64,000 nt of DNA, from positions 8,866,001-8,930,000 of the forward strand of contig CM070579.1 in NCBI GenBank assembly GCA_036346355.1, in the 5' to 3' direction. The notes below the pieces were generated by a model. It made no database searches. It was not told the DNA's origin and worked only from the letters and a program-made list of their open reading frames with translations. Below, in pieces: positions 43,272 through 55,948 of this stretch. How positions within the stretch are numbered: the stretch's first letter is position 1; each line of letters starts with the position of its first letter. Position numbers and translations under genes: made by a program. Source of the stretch: Rhipidocladum racemiflorum. Lineage: Eukaryota > Streptophyta > Magnoliopsida > Poales > Poaceae.

Positions 43272-46200
43272 TGTAACATCCCACCATTTTCAAAATTAGA
43301 AAAATAAAAAATTAAGATTTAAAAACAAAATTAAATAGAAATTTTAATTGAAATCAAGAATTTGATTTGAAATTTATTAACCTCACTTATTTTTCCTAAA
43401 TCTCGATAAAGAATAACTTCAGTTTGGAAATTCTTTTTCAAAAGAACAAATTATTAAGATGAAGATTCAAATATGATCTTAATTTTGAATAAACATATTT
43501 TATGAATTTTAAAACCACTTATTGATTTTCCTTCTTTGAAAAGGGAATTGATAAAAAGATAAGAAGTAAAAGATAAAGAGGTAAAAGATAAAATGGTAAA
43601 AAGGTAAAAGATGAAAGTTACCATGGTAAATTTTAGATAACCTTAGAATACCCTAGAAATTAACTTTGGCTGGTCAAAAGTAGGTGTGAAAACATTTTGC
43701 AAGTTGATAGGATAAATTAATTGGATAAGCTTATCCTTGACCAGCCCTTGCCAGAATTTTAGAGAAATTTCTACACATTTCCAGCACCTATGGTTTTTAC
43801 CATGTGATATCAGTTACCTTATCCTTGCCCACGAAAATTTACAAAAATAAATAACTAGTTTTACTATTTATTCCTATTTATTTACTCTCAATCTGAAAAT
43901 CTGTAAAATGGAGTAAAAGAATTTTAATAAAATAATTAATAGGATTTTGACTTTGAAATTTTTATGGTATAACCTTGATATATATCCGTACCTTAATTAA
44001 AAGTTTCAAAAATTAATATACCAATTTAGATCTTAAAATAAATAAAAAACTGAAACTAGATTTCTGTGCAGACCGTGTTGTCAGAATTTTAATAAAATAT
44101 TGGTAGCGAATTTGTGTCATAAAATTTAGCTACGTGTAGATAACCCATCCAGGATCTCTAGATAAAAATATAGAAAATTTATGAAGTGTGTAGATCCTTC
44201 GTTTAATTGCCCTAAGCCGGCTGTCAGGAGGGAAACGAAGCTTGTAGAATTCTTTTGTCACTCTCCTCTCACCTACACGTGGGCCCATGCCTTCAATACA
44301 CGAACCGACCAGCTCTTTAGCCCCAGCCAACCGCCAGGTGGACCCATCACTGACCTTTGGCCCACATGTCATCCCCTTATCCTTCCCTTTTCTTCTCCAA
44401 TCTTCCTCTCTGCCCTTTCCCTTTTTCCCTTCTCTCGGCAAAGGACAGAAACAAGCCACCAATTGCATCTACCATTCCCATCCTGTGATCACCAACTTGG
44501 TCACTTCATTTAAATGATGTCAGACCACTTCTCTAGTTCTCTCTCCCCTTCTTTTTCCTTGATTTCAGATCAATCCTTCCCTCTCTTACCTCTACTAGCT
44601 TCTTTTCCTTGTTTCTTCTCAACAGAACCAGAGCTCTCACTTTATCTTTTCCTTATCTGATTTCGTTGCCATGGCAGAAAACTGAATGTCCACTTAATGC
44701 TCTCCTGCAAACTCCATTCAGTCAGTTCTATTTATTCCTTCTCTGACCAACCTACTAAGCCAGTGAAATGCTCAATGTCATGTTGCCGGACAGAAGAAAC
44801 TAAATTTATATTTCTCCTGCACCTGTTAACCCACTTACCAGGGTGTCCCTCTTGCTCCTCTTCTCTTCTTTCTCACGGCAGAACCTTACTCATGAATAAA
44901 TATTACACCTTCTTCACCCAGCCGCCTTAGTCTGTCCAGATAAATCCCGCCGCAACTCTGAACCATGTCTAAACCCTGTGGACTGCCATAGCATTTAGTG
45001 CTCATCAGTTTTGTTGCCACGGAGAAATTTCTCACGCCACATCCAATGACCAGCTGAGCCCCTTCCAGCTTCTTCCCTTCTGGTGTTTTGACCTCGCCAC
45101 AGTAGCGCATGCGTCCATCGAGTTAGGTTGCGGCGCCGTCATTCCTTGCTGTGTCCAAACACTGGAGCAACCGCCTTGGTGTCCCTTAAATCCACCAGCC
45201 ATACTCACTTGAACCCACTGATCAAACTCCACCCAGAGGTAGCGTTGTCTCCTCTCTGCTTCTTTTCCAACCCCAACTGCGAATTCCTCCGTCGGTTCAC
45301 CGAGTTGCCACCGCCGCCGCCTTAGGTCGCCACTCTGGCCATCTTCGGTCCCGGCCGCCACTTCCTTTGGACTTCCTCGATGCCCTCCAACTCTCCGGAC
45401 TGTTACCGTAGCTCTCGGTGCTGCTTCGCCGCCGGTCGCGCATGCCCGAGTCGCCGCTGTGAAGCACCCTGTGCGCGCCTCAGTTCTTCGGCCTCCCCTG
45501 TTCTCTCCTCTGTCGCAAGGTTCCAGCAGAAGGTAAAAAAAATTGCAGCTCTTGTAGTAGTCTCAGTTACCCTGGCAGGTGGAGCCGGATTAAGAAATGT
45601 AAAAACTAGAGTGAGTATACATGTTTAGCTAAATCCTTAACTACAAGCATTATGAGTTGATTTGTACATTAAATTAAGAAGGCCCCAAATGAAGCAATGC
45701 TTATTTCATATACCAGTATGCATAGAGAAGCCTTATTCAAAGTTGGTAAATTTCGTATGCTGTTAGTCTTTAATCAGTAGATCAAATTACGACAATGCAA
45801 GACTGAAGCAATTTTAGGACCATAATATACCTAATAAAGCCGAAATGATGTAAATTTACTTCAGTTAACACTAAACTTAGGACTTTGGTACTAAATACAT
45901 GTAACTAGTATATAACTGTATAGTGCAAGTATATGCAAATATAAAATATAAAGTGTATTTGTAAATAAATGTTAATACATAGAAAATTAATTCGTATAGA
46001 CTTTAGTGACACTTAAGCCTTTTCAGTAGCATTTAGAATAACTCGTCTAAATGCAAATTTTAGGAAGAATGACGAAGCACTCTTTAATATATAGACTACC
46101 ATATTCTAGAAAAACATCTTATTTATAACTTGCTTTCCATCTAAATCCAGCTACTACAAAACCCTTAAGTGTTAATCGTTTGCTTCACTTTCCTGTCGAT

Positions 46201-48931
46201 TTTGAATAATGTAAACTTTATAAAGCCACATAAGCTTTTTCAACGATGAATATGATGCCTCGTCTAAATCTTAAAACCCAAAGAATTAGCTTAGTAGTGC
46301 CCTCCAAAACATAGACTACCCTACTATGAAAAGATAATCTCATTTCATCATGTAATGTATATAAATCTTGTTGTCTCAATAAACTTAAGCGTTAACATTA
46401 CTTAATTGCATATAATGAATGAACGAACTTTGAGAAATCAATGACTATGAAATTTGTATCACCATAACCTTCTCAAATATCATGAAAATGAGGCTATTAG
46501 CCTAAATCAATAAGTCTAGCCCGCGTAAAACTGATTCTGTGTGAAAGGTAAAGGACTATTCATTCGTAATCTATTGTGATCATTTAAGCCTATTCGGTAG
46601 CCCGTAAAACATCTCGTCTAAATACAAATTTTGTGAAGAATAGTCTAGAAATGGTCTTTACGATATGATTTCCAATAATATAGAAAAACATTCTTATTTC
46701 ATCTTGCTTAGGATCTAAATCCTAATAGAGCAAAACCCATTCATAACAAGAAAGGTATATTATGAATAGTAGAGTTTAAGAAACTTGTAACCAATGTATA
46801 CTTCTATTAATCCAAACAAGTTTTGCTTCTTTGATTCAAAATTTAACATATTTAACTTTACAACCTTAGCTTCTTGAATTCGTAAAATAAAATAAAGAAA
46901 TTCATAAAGAATAGATGTTGCGTGTTGTTCGACCCGTACCGTTAATAACAAAAAGAATGCAACGTAAGATATTGCCTACGAGTACGCGGGATCACAAACT
47001 CACAATCATGCTTGTTTTGTGTAATGATTGTTATTTGAATTTCCCTCTGATTTCCTTTTGCCCTTATTGAAAGTGTTATTTGCTTTTTGTTATTCTTTTT
47101 CGTTATACGACGTGTAGAATCCGACGTCTCGGACTTCGTCGTCAACAATCTCAAGATGACGTCTTCAACTCGTCGCTAAAGACAACAAGTAGCAAGGCAA
47201 GCACCCCCTTGATCATATTGATCCTAATTTTTCATAATTAACTAAAATGTTGATTAAAACTTGCTTGCATATGCTATGTTCCATAAAATTGTATTTGGGT
47301 ACTGGTAGAAATACCTTATCATTGATAAACTTCCTCAATTAATATTGATATGTGAACCTTGATAACCCTAGCTCGTGGATAGACACTTGATGTCAAAATG
47401 GGTATATTCGATTATTACATGCATATGCTTAGCCATGCTTTAGGCGGGAACACGGACAGATGGTTATCTTGCTCGTGAAGAACTTAAATTGTAGACATGA
47501 TGAACTCTGTTCATGGACATGTTGGAATATTGTGATTATTGAAACTTTCTTTTACGAAAACAAAACTATGATTTTGATGCGGGTGATTATTGGCAATAGC
47601 CTAAGTGCAATTAATGATGCACGTAGATAGGGGAGATCTATCGCCTGTGTCGTATAAGAACCGAAATGATGTGTTGTTTTCGTGCCAAGATAACCGTACA
47701 TCCACAAGTACCGGAGTGGGACAGTCTTAACTTATTAAATTATTTGGGGATTAGCTTTGCACATTGGTAGGCGGTTGTAGCACGGGCATTCCGAGATAGG
47801 TTTGCTTTCGAGGAGGTGTCATCACCGAGGTGTTGGCATCTGCCGTTGTAACGGTACGCGCTGGCTATGAATTTGGGGCTGTTGTTGTACCATTTGAGCC
47901 GCGGGCTCTGAATACTATTGCTTCACTTTGTTTGTTTGCTTCCATCATAGTCGTGGGTAACGTCATTGGGCTAGTGCAAAGTTAAGGTCCAAGTAACGAA
48001 CAGTTTCGTAATGAACTCTCTGGCGGCACACCAAAGGAAGTGTGTCTAATACATGTTGCCACAAAGGAAGGACATTTCTTGTGGGTAAAGTCATACAAAC
48101 TCTGTAGAGTCTAAACCTAATCGATTAGCCGCGCTCGCGGTCATGAGCACTTGGTAAAGTCATCACATAGCTAGACATTTTCTATACTTTTATAAAAACT
48201 GGACAAGATAATTTGAAATTGGTGAGCTTACCCTTACAGATGATTCAATACTTGACATTTCGTTGGCAAGGTTGAATTCAGCTGTTGTGCCTTGTGCTTG
48301 GCAAAACTAATTGATTACATTTATGATGGGAATGGACATTTTATTATTTTACTCACGAAGGGATGTGAGTCTCTTAATTCCGTATATGTTATTATTACAT
48401 ATTACTTTTGTATTTACATACTTGTTATTTCATTTCCTTTTCAAGTTTCGCTTTCACTCTATTATCCAGTATTTACAATTCAAAATTTCGCTTTATGAAA
48501 AACAACCGTAGAAACCCACTTTCTATTCAGCCTGCATATATTTCAGGTTTTGCAAACACTACAAGTCTTGCTGAGTACGCAACGTACTCACCCTTGCTAT
48601 TACTGTTGTTTTTAGACAGGAACATCGACAGTTACTCTAACGCAGGATTGCGGGATTATTAACGACGGTTCTTTCTAAGGCTTTACCTTGTCAGTTGCCT
48701 GTGGATTATGTGGCAAACTACAAGACATCTGATTCTTTTGTTAGGATTAGTTGACCTTCTCGGTCATATTGTATCAATACTTCCGTTGTAATAAAATATG
48801 AAACTTTTGTATGGTTGTGATTCCAAATTGTGTTTTGTGCGTGCCAGCCACTGATCATGGGAATGGTACAGTATGCACATTAGAACCTTACTTTTATGTT
48901 TGCACTGTAGCATAAAAGTGAGGGTCTTACA
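43272..48931 (+). repeat. 3' giant LTR, 5660 bp
   Basis: Nearly identical to 34175-39825 over long stretches; for example 35160-37430 matches with only scattered changes. Differences cluster in the last third (see findings). Ends GTCTTACA directly before the GCGCC duplication. Confidence 0.92.
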
Positions 48932-48936
48932 GCGCC

Positions 48937-49648
48937 GCTGCCCACGATCGCCCGTCTCTAGCTCGGCTCCTCCGCTCGGCCTCGCAGGCCGCGCCCACCC
49001 GGCTCCGGTCCAAAGCCCAGCCCGCTGCAGCGCCGCTTGAGGCCCGGCCACCGGTCCGCCGTCGCCGCCGCGCTCACAGTACGTCGCCTAAAGTAACGCG
49101 GCCCGCTGCACGCCCCCGACCTCCTGGCTCTCCACTTGACCGCCGCCTCCCCCACCCCTGCGGGAACCCCTCCCTTTTCCTTGCGATTGAACTTGGCAGA
49201 CCGGATTCAATCCGGTTTTAGCCGGATAAGGGGCGACCGAGGAGGTGTTTTAGCCGGATAAGGGGCGACCGAGGAGGTGAAATTACACATTTGCCCCCCC
49301 TATTTTTATTCCTTTTATTTATTTTATTTCCTTATTTCTGAAAATTGAATAGTAATTGAAAATTTGAATAAAATAGTCTGAAAATTATGAAAATTGATAG
49401 AAAATTCTAAGAAATTGACAGAAAATTCTGAAAAAATACTAGAAAATTCCGGAAAATTATTTTGACCTGTTTTTTAATTTTCTTAGAGCTCTTTTTTGCA
49501 TCTATGAATATTTTTATGAATTTTGCATTTATTGCTTCCTATTAGTTTGTTGGAAATTCATGAGAATTCAATTTCTGTATTTTATGAATTTAGCAACCAC
49601 TCTTTTATTAGATTACACGGAGTAATCAAATGATGAAATTTTGTAAAC
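48937..49648 (+). other. Copia leader, right part, with a 32-bp tandem repeat
   Basis: GC-rich to about 49280, then A/T-rich to the gag start. A 32-bp unit (TTTTAGCCGGATAAGGGGCG and 12 more bases) occurs twice without spacing at 49216-49247 and 49248-49279. From about 49320 GAAAATT-type simple repeats follow. No coding block recognised. Confidence 0.6.
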
Positions 49649-50710
49649 ATGCAGATGTCTAGCATTATAAACTATGAGTTTGAAGAACTGGTCCCGCATG
49701 ATCAGAACTATCTCACTTGGGCATCCGATGTGAAGATCGTACTTGGGGGCAAGAAGCTCCAAGCTACCATCGGCTTAGGGTCCTCGAAGGACGGGCAACC
49801 TACTGCCGAGCAGAACGATCAAGTTTTGCACTTCCTCAGGCACCACCTCTCTGCCACTTTGAAGAATGAATATATGGCTGAGGAGAGTGCACTTGAGCTA
49901 TGGACTGCACTTCAGAAGCGGCTCGAGAAGCTCAAGTACACAATCTTGCCCCAAGCACAGCAAGACTGGGTTTGCCTGAGGTTTGCGGACTACAGAATAG
50001 TGACCAAGTACAATTCTGCCTTGCGCAGAATTTATACCAATCTCTCCCTATGTGGCAAGAAGATCACTGATGAGGAGAAGATTGAGAAAACTCTTTCCAC
50101 TTTTCACCATAATGCTATCCAGAGTGCCCGCAGCTATAGTTAGGACGCATACAAGGCGTATAGCAAACTGATTGATGTTATTCAGGCTACGGAGTCACAA
50201 AATGATGTTCTTCACAAGAACTTCGTCTCACAACCACCTGGAAGAGGCATTGGACCAGAAGTCAATACCAATAGCTATAAGGTGAAAAGGCCCGCTCATA
50301 GGAAGATGGGCAAGATGGGTGGAAAAGAGAAATATCAGGCCAAAGGAAAGTCCAAAGCCCAAGAGATGAAGGATGACAAGGAGAAGCCACACGCTAAACC
50401 GTATGCACAACAGAACCAAACGTGCTTCAAGTGTGGCACTTAGGGACATTGGTCGAAGATATATCAAGAATCCAAAGAAGTGATCAATGCAAATCAGGCG
50501 AAGAAGAAGGCCAAAGAAAATGCACCAGCAAAAGCGCACTTCGCCAAGGTAGGCGATGATGATGCCATGGATGTAGACACCCCACTTGCTTCATCCTCGC
50601 AGTCTAGCCTAGACATCGATGCAGCAGCCAAACTTTTGGCAAATGAAGAGAAAACCTCTATTGATGACATAGAGGCAGAAGTAAATGCTTTCTTTACAGA
50701 TTCCGTTTAA
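49649..50710 (+). pseudogene. Copia gag, two in-frame stops
   Basis: One frame from MQMSSIINYEFEELVPHDQN through NYLTWASDVKIVL, a conserved Copia Gag N-terminal feature, to FFTDSV at 50707. TAG codons interrupt at 50141 (after ARSYS) and in the zinc knuckle (CFKCGT, stop, GHWSK). The last knuckle Cys is replaced by Tyr. It would form the virus-like particle shell; it is not functional as written. Confidence 0.85.
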
Positions 50711-50853
50711 TACATGAATTGTATTATTAGCATTTCTTTATGGTTGTTAGTGCATTTTGAATAATGAATTGTAAGATCTAGAAGAGCGCAATTTTTTTCT
50801 CATGAATGAATATGTAGTTTATTCTTTATTCCAATATTCTATTTTTATAAGCA

Positions 50854-53800
50854 ATGTTTAAATTAGTTTACCACTATTTGATTAAAAATTTACTTTCGAA
50901 ATTGTGTAGCACCCAAATGGCGGAGATATGCAATATTGATAGTAGCACAACAAATACCATCTTAAGTGAGTCTAAATACTTACAGACGATCACGAAGAAC
51001 GCTGGAAGGAATACTACGATCGCAGGAAGAGACTCCTATATAATAGGCTCCGGAAGAGCCATAATTATATCACCAATGGGTACAACTTTGGTAATCGAAG
51101 AAGCCCTCTTGTATCCTAAATCAACACGCACTCTCTTAAGTTTTAAAGACATCCGCGCCAATTGGTTTCACGTAGAAACCAATGAAGAAAATGATAAAGA
51201 ATATTTGTGCATTGTGAAGCACACGGAATGTGAAAAAATAGTACTAGAAAAATACCCCTCATATGAATCTGGGTTGTACTACACGAAAATTCATGCACCC
51301 GAAGTATATACTTCTTTGAAGACTGTCTTTAGAAGCTCTGAATTATTTTCTTTATGGCATTGTAGATTAGGTCATCCTGGTCTTATAATGATGAGAAATA
51401 TAGTTAACAACAGTGTTAAAAATTTACCGAATTATGAAGATTTTGTGTCCCACGCATGTGCCACTGGGAAACAAATAACTAGACCCTCTGTTATGAAAAT
51501 GCAACATGAAATCTCTGCATTCTTAGAACGCATCCAGGGGGATATTTGCGGTCTGATTTAGCCCTTATCAGGGCCATTTCGGTGCTTCATGATGCTCATT
51601 GATGCTCCCTCGAAATGGCCGCATGTATGCTTGCTGTCAACAAGAAACCATGCATTTACCACGCTGATCTCACAGATCATCAAGATTAAGAATGCATTTC
51701 CCGATCATCATGTGAAGTCCATTCGAATGGATAATGCTGGCGAATTTACTTTCAAGGTATTTAATGATTATTGCATAGCAACAGGAATAGCAATTGAGCA
51801 CTCTGTACCGCAGTCTATACGCAAAATGGACTAGCTGAAGCACTAATAAAGAGGATTAAATTCATAGCCCGATCGCTCTTGCAGAGTTGTAACTTGCCTA
51901 ACACTTGTTAGAGACACACAGTCTTACATACAACAGCACTCATCAATTTTAGACCATCGGCCTACAACATCCATTCACCTATGCAATTAGTGCAAGGGGT
52001 CATCCTGAGTATTTCCCATCTTAGAAATTTTGGTTGTATGGTATATGTACATATACCACCCCCGCAGCGGACTGCCATGGGCCCTCTCCACAAGTCTGGG
52101 ATATACGTTGGTTATGAGAGTGCATCCATAATAAGGTATTTGAAACCCATAACTGGAGACTTGCCTACAGCCCGATTCGCTAATTGCATCTTTGACAAGG
52201 ATCATTTCCCGTCATTAGGGGGAGGAAATCAACCATTGGATGAAAATACCGAAAAATCATATGGCATTCCACTAGGATCCCCGCGCATGACCCTCGCACT
52301 AATGAAGCAAATCAAGAAGTCCAGAAGATAATTGATTTGCAAAATTTAGCAAATAAACTGCTTGATCATTTTGTGATCTGAAAAGCATGGTTAAGTCGCA
52401 TGTACCTACAAGAAATGCGCCAGAGAGGGTTGAAATACCAAAGAAAGCATAAGGTATCCCTCATCCTGTTCAGAGGCCTCAAAGAAAAAGAACAGAAAAT
52501 CTAGCTTCTCAAACCCAAGGTGCTCGAAGACGTCTAATGAAAACTAGGCAAGAGGACTTACCACAGCCAATCACGAAAATGCCCCAAAACAAGAAGAGAA
52601 GCCAGTTGAGACCTAGCACTGGAAAGAAGCCTGTGGAAAAGGCAATTCCAAATCTGAATCTTCCATTGCAGGAAGCCACCGGAAACAATGTGTGCGCACA
52701 CATGGGCGATGAAAAACTAAAGGAACTTGCTTCTGCGATGGGAAATAGCAGCGAAGAGCAAGTAGAAGTGCATGAAGCACCCCATGACGAAATGGCCATA
52801 AATTTTGTAACAACAGGAAAATCTATGAATATAGCAACAACCAATGTTGATGTATACTTTGCAAAGAAGATTGCCATGATCATTGATCATGATCTCGAGC
52901 CTACATCTCTCGCAGAGTGCAAGAAAAGGCTAGATTGGGAAGAATGAAAAAAGGCAATCACCGTAGATTTAGTCTCTCTGAACAGAAGAGAGGTGTTTGG
53001 GCCTGTGTGTCACATGCCTCCCCATATAAACCTCATAGGTTACAAATGGGTTTTTGTTCGGAAGATAAATGAGAATAATGAAGTGGTAAGGTACAAGGCA
53101 AGGCTTGTTGCACAAAGTTTCACTCAACGCCCTGGGATTGATTATGAAGAAACCTATTATCCGGTCATGGGAGGAATTACCTTTAGATATCTAATCTCAA
53201 TGGAAGTCAACTTGAAGTTGAAAATGAAGCTAATGGATGTTGTCATAGTATATCTTTATGGAAACTTGGATTCGGATATATACATGAAAGTACTGGAAGG
53301 TATCCCTATTCCGAATCAAACCTATACAGTGTAAAACTCGAGAAATCACTGTATGGACTAAAGCAGTCAGAAAGAATGTGGTACAATCGCTTGAGTAACT
53401 TTCTCTGCAAGAAAGGCTACACAAACAGCGAAGATTGTCCATGTGTATTTGTACGAAGATCCCTAAATGGATTTTGTATAATCTCCGTCTATGTAGATGA
53501 TTTGAACATCATTGGGACGGATGAAGAAATAGAAGAAGCTTGCTCATACTTGAAGTCTAAGATTGAAATGAAAGACTTGGGTAAAATTAAGTTTTGTTTA
53601 GGCTTGCAGCTTGAACATGTCCAAGGTAGAATCTTGGTACACTAATCATTCTACATGCAGAAAGTGTTAGAGAGATTCAATTTTGAAAAGGCATATCGTG
53701 CAAAGACCCCAATGGTCAAAAGGTCATTGCAAGTAGACCTATATCCATATAGGCCTAGAAAAGAGGAGGAGGAAGTCCTGGGAGCGGAATTCCCATATTT

Positions 53801-54470
53801 GAGTGCAGTTGGAACACCCATGTACCTTGCAAATAGCATTAGGCTGGACATCGCATTCGCCATGAATTTGCCAGCCCGGTACAATGCAAAACCCACCAAA
53901 AGGCATTAGAAAGGGATCAAGGACATTTTCCGCTACCTCCAAGGAAGCAAAGATCTTAGCTTGTTCTACAAAAGAAACCTTGAATTGAGTTTGGTTGGCT
54001 ATGTCGATGCTGGGTACCTATCGGACCCGTATACTGGTAAGTCACAAACTGGGTATATTTTCCTTTGTGGTGGAACAACAATTTCTTAGAAGTTGTCTAA
54101 GCAGACTCTTGTCTCGATGTCAACAAATCACTCAGAAATAATTGCCTTGTATGAAACCTCTCGAGAATGTGCATGGCTTCAAAGAATGGTTCATAACATC
54201 CGGAAGTCATGTAACTTGAACATAGAGCAAACTGCCACTATCATCTATGAAGATAATGCAGCTTGTGTTGCTCAAGTGCAAATGGGAAGGAACCTCACGA
54301 AGCATATCAACCCCAAGTTTTTCTATGCTCATGAAATGCATAAGATGAACAAAATCAAGATACTGCATACTAAGTCGTGTGAAAATCTCGCAGATTTATT
54401 CACTAAGTCACTCTCAGCATCTTCTTTTGAAAGGTGCGTTAGAGGAATTGGGATGATGAGATTTAGATAA
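50854..54470 (+). pseudogene. Copia pol (protease, integrase, reverse transcriptase, RNase H), decayed
   Basis: Domain order by visible blocks: protease-like IDSSTTNTIL (50.93 kb, the usual DSGA altered to DSST); GAG-pre-integrase LWHCRLGHPG (51.35 kb); integrase D residues in IQGDICG and RMDNAGEF, then LAEALIKRIK after a frameshift near 51.82 kb; reverse transcriptase KWVFVRKINENNEVVRYKAR and the YVDD site in ISVYVDDLNIIGT (53.5 kb); RNase H GYVDAGYLSDP, SEIIALYE, YEDNAACV and HINPKFFYAHE to the stop at 54468. Stops occur after GDICGLI, TYTV, RILVH, PTKRH and GTTIS. Integrase before reverse transcriptase marks Copia. Confidence 0.9.
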
Positions 54471-54759
54471 GTGCATATTTCAAGGGAAGAATTTTTACAT
54501 ACTCCTATATAAATCTCAAACATGAAGTTTGAGTACCCAACGTGAATCTCGAAGATTAACATTGAAGTTTGGGTGAATTGTACTATTTTTCCTTAGTAAG
54601 TTTTTCAGAGAAGTTTTCTTACATAAGATTTTAATGAAGCAATTCGTGCAACACAGCCAAACGTATACTATGTACTATTTCTCCAAGTATTTTTTCCGCT
54701 GAGTTTTTCTGGAGTTTTGATGAGGCATATACATCTCGCGGCAAAGAGCCCAACAGGAG

Positions 54760-54967
54760 TGTTGGGAAACCATCTGGCCCATGAAACCTAGTATGGTTCC
54801 TTGCCAAAACCCTAGAATAAGCTATAAATAGAAGGTAGGGGTCTTCCTATTGTATATGCAATCAGAAATAAAGACTCTGTTCCCTCCTCCATTCTGTGTC
54901 TCCCTCTATTCTCCACTTTAGATCTGTTCAGAAATACTGGACTACTCGATAGCGAGGTTTTTTAACT
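54760..54967 (+). repeat. 3' LTR of the Copia element
   Basis: 208 bp, the same landmarks as the 5' copy (CTATAAATAG, AATAAAGACT) with visibly more divergence than between the giant LTRs. Its last base is T where the 5' LTR has A. AAAAC follows directly. Confidence 0.88.
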
Positions 54968-54972
54968 AAAAC

Positions 54973-55728
54973 GACGTGCCTGAGGTAACTCACACAAAAT
55001 ATGCCACGTGAAAAAACACATTAGGCATAGCTCGAATTCGCAATGAGCACGATTTATTCTCGTACGTAAATATCATGAGTTGAATGACATGAAATTTTCT
55101 AGAGAATTCTGTAGAATTCCTCTAGCGTCTGTCTTTCCAAGTACGTGCAAAAATATTACATTTTTTTGGGACAAGCTTTGTCTCGAATGAAGAATGATGA
55201 ACACCCGTGTGCTCTGCCAACGCTAGTTATACCAAAGTTTATGTTCGATCTGAACAACTGTCTTGGAACATGGAGAAAAGAAGGAACATGCAACAAAATG
55301 TTCGAACTTGCAAGTCAGAATTCAGCAAATCTGCAATGCCTCTAATGTTCAAGATGAAGGTTCCTGAAGAATTCACATTTTCCAAAGTAGATTTGATTAT
55401 CGTCCGTTGGAAAAACAATGTTAACAAAAAGATGTAGAAAGAAAACAAGATCCCGCATAATGCATTGGTGTGATGTGGCTGCAAGTCATCTCAAGAAATT
55501 CTCGTGAGCTTCCCTAGCTTTGCAAATTAGACTAAAACAAACAAATGACTGCTGCTCATGTACTCGCGTGGATGCTTTTAAGGTTTGTTTATTTTTGCTT
55601 TTGATTCTGGTATTAAAAGCTGAATAAAAAACAAATAGTTTGATTTTAGAAATCGATTCTCACAATTCAGCCCGTCCATATAGACTGAATCCACAATCCA
55701 CTTTATATGTGCTTTTGGATTTCAACTT
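54973..55728. other. Intergenic, no gene recognised
   Basis: Continues the flank left of 33428. Short frames only, none with a recognisable protein. Confidence 0.4.
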
Positions 55729-55731
55729 TTA

Positions 55732-55948
55732 TGGCTTGTTTGGATGCCTGCACGCTCCGCGCCTGGTCCGCAGGAAATGGCCTTGCGCGCCGTTTCCGCG
55801 CGTGCACGCGCGACATTACGATTTGGCCTCGGTTGCATGCGCAGGGCCAAGCCCAGGCGAGGCGTGCAACCAACCAAACGCGCGCGCTCCGCGCGGTCAA
55901 CGCACGCGACGGGCCTGGTCGAGACGAAGCACCGAACCAAACACGCTA
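55732..55948. mobile_element. GC-rich Tourist-like MITE, 217 bp
   Basis: The ends are TGGCTTGTTTGG and, inverted, TAGCGTGTTTGG, with TTA at 55729-55731 and 55949-55951. The interior is rich in CGCGCG motifs. The four open frames crossing it are by-products of the base composition. Confidence 0.75.

Larger units (their letters stand above)
34175..48931 (+). mobile_element. LARD-like non-autonomous LTR retrotransposon with giant LTRs, 14757 bp
   Basis: Flanked by identical GCGCC (34170-34174 and 48932-48936). LTRs of 5651 and 5660 bp begin TGTAACATCCCACC and end GTCTTACA. A primer site follows the 5' LTR and a polypurine tract precedes the 3' LTR, the latter in the form seen in Gypsy elements (GGGGACGAGATTCCTGTTAA then G-run). 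The internal region is only about 3.45 kb and has no protease, reverse transcriptase, RNase H or integrase. The main ORF encodes zinc knuckles. Structure matches large retrotransposon derivatives (LARDs), which depend on an autonomous partner. LTRs longer than the internal region are extreme for the class. Confidence 0.92.
33433..54967 (+). mobile_element. Copia LTR retrotransposon, decayed and split by a nested element
   Basis: Two LTRs of about 210 bp (33433-33643 and 54760-54967) start TGTTGGGAAACCATCT and are flanked by identical AAAAC (33428-33432 and 54968-54972). Removing the nested 14.76-kb element leaves about 6.8 kb. Gag and pol follow on the plus strand in Copia order (integrase before reverse transcriptase) with many stops. 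The leader before gag is unusually long, about 1.2 kb once the insertion is removed, and GC-rich in its middle. Confidence 0.9.
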
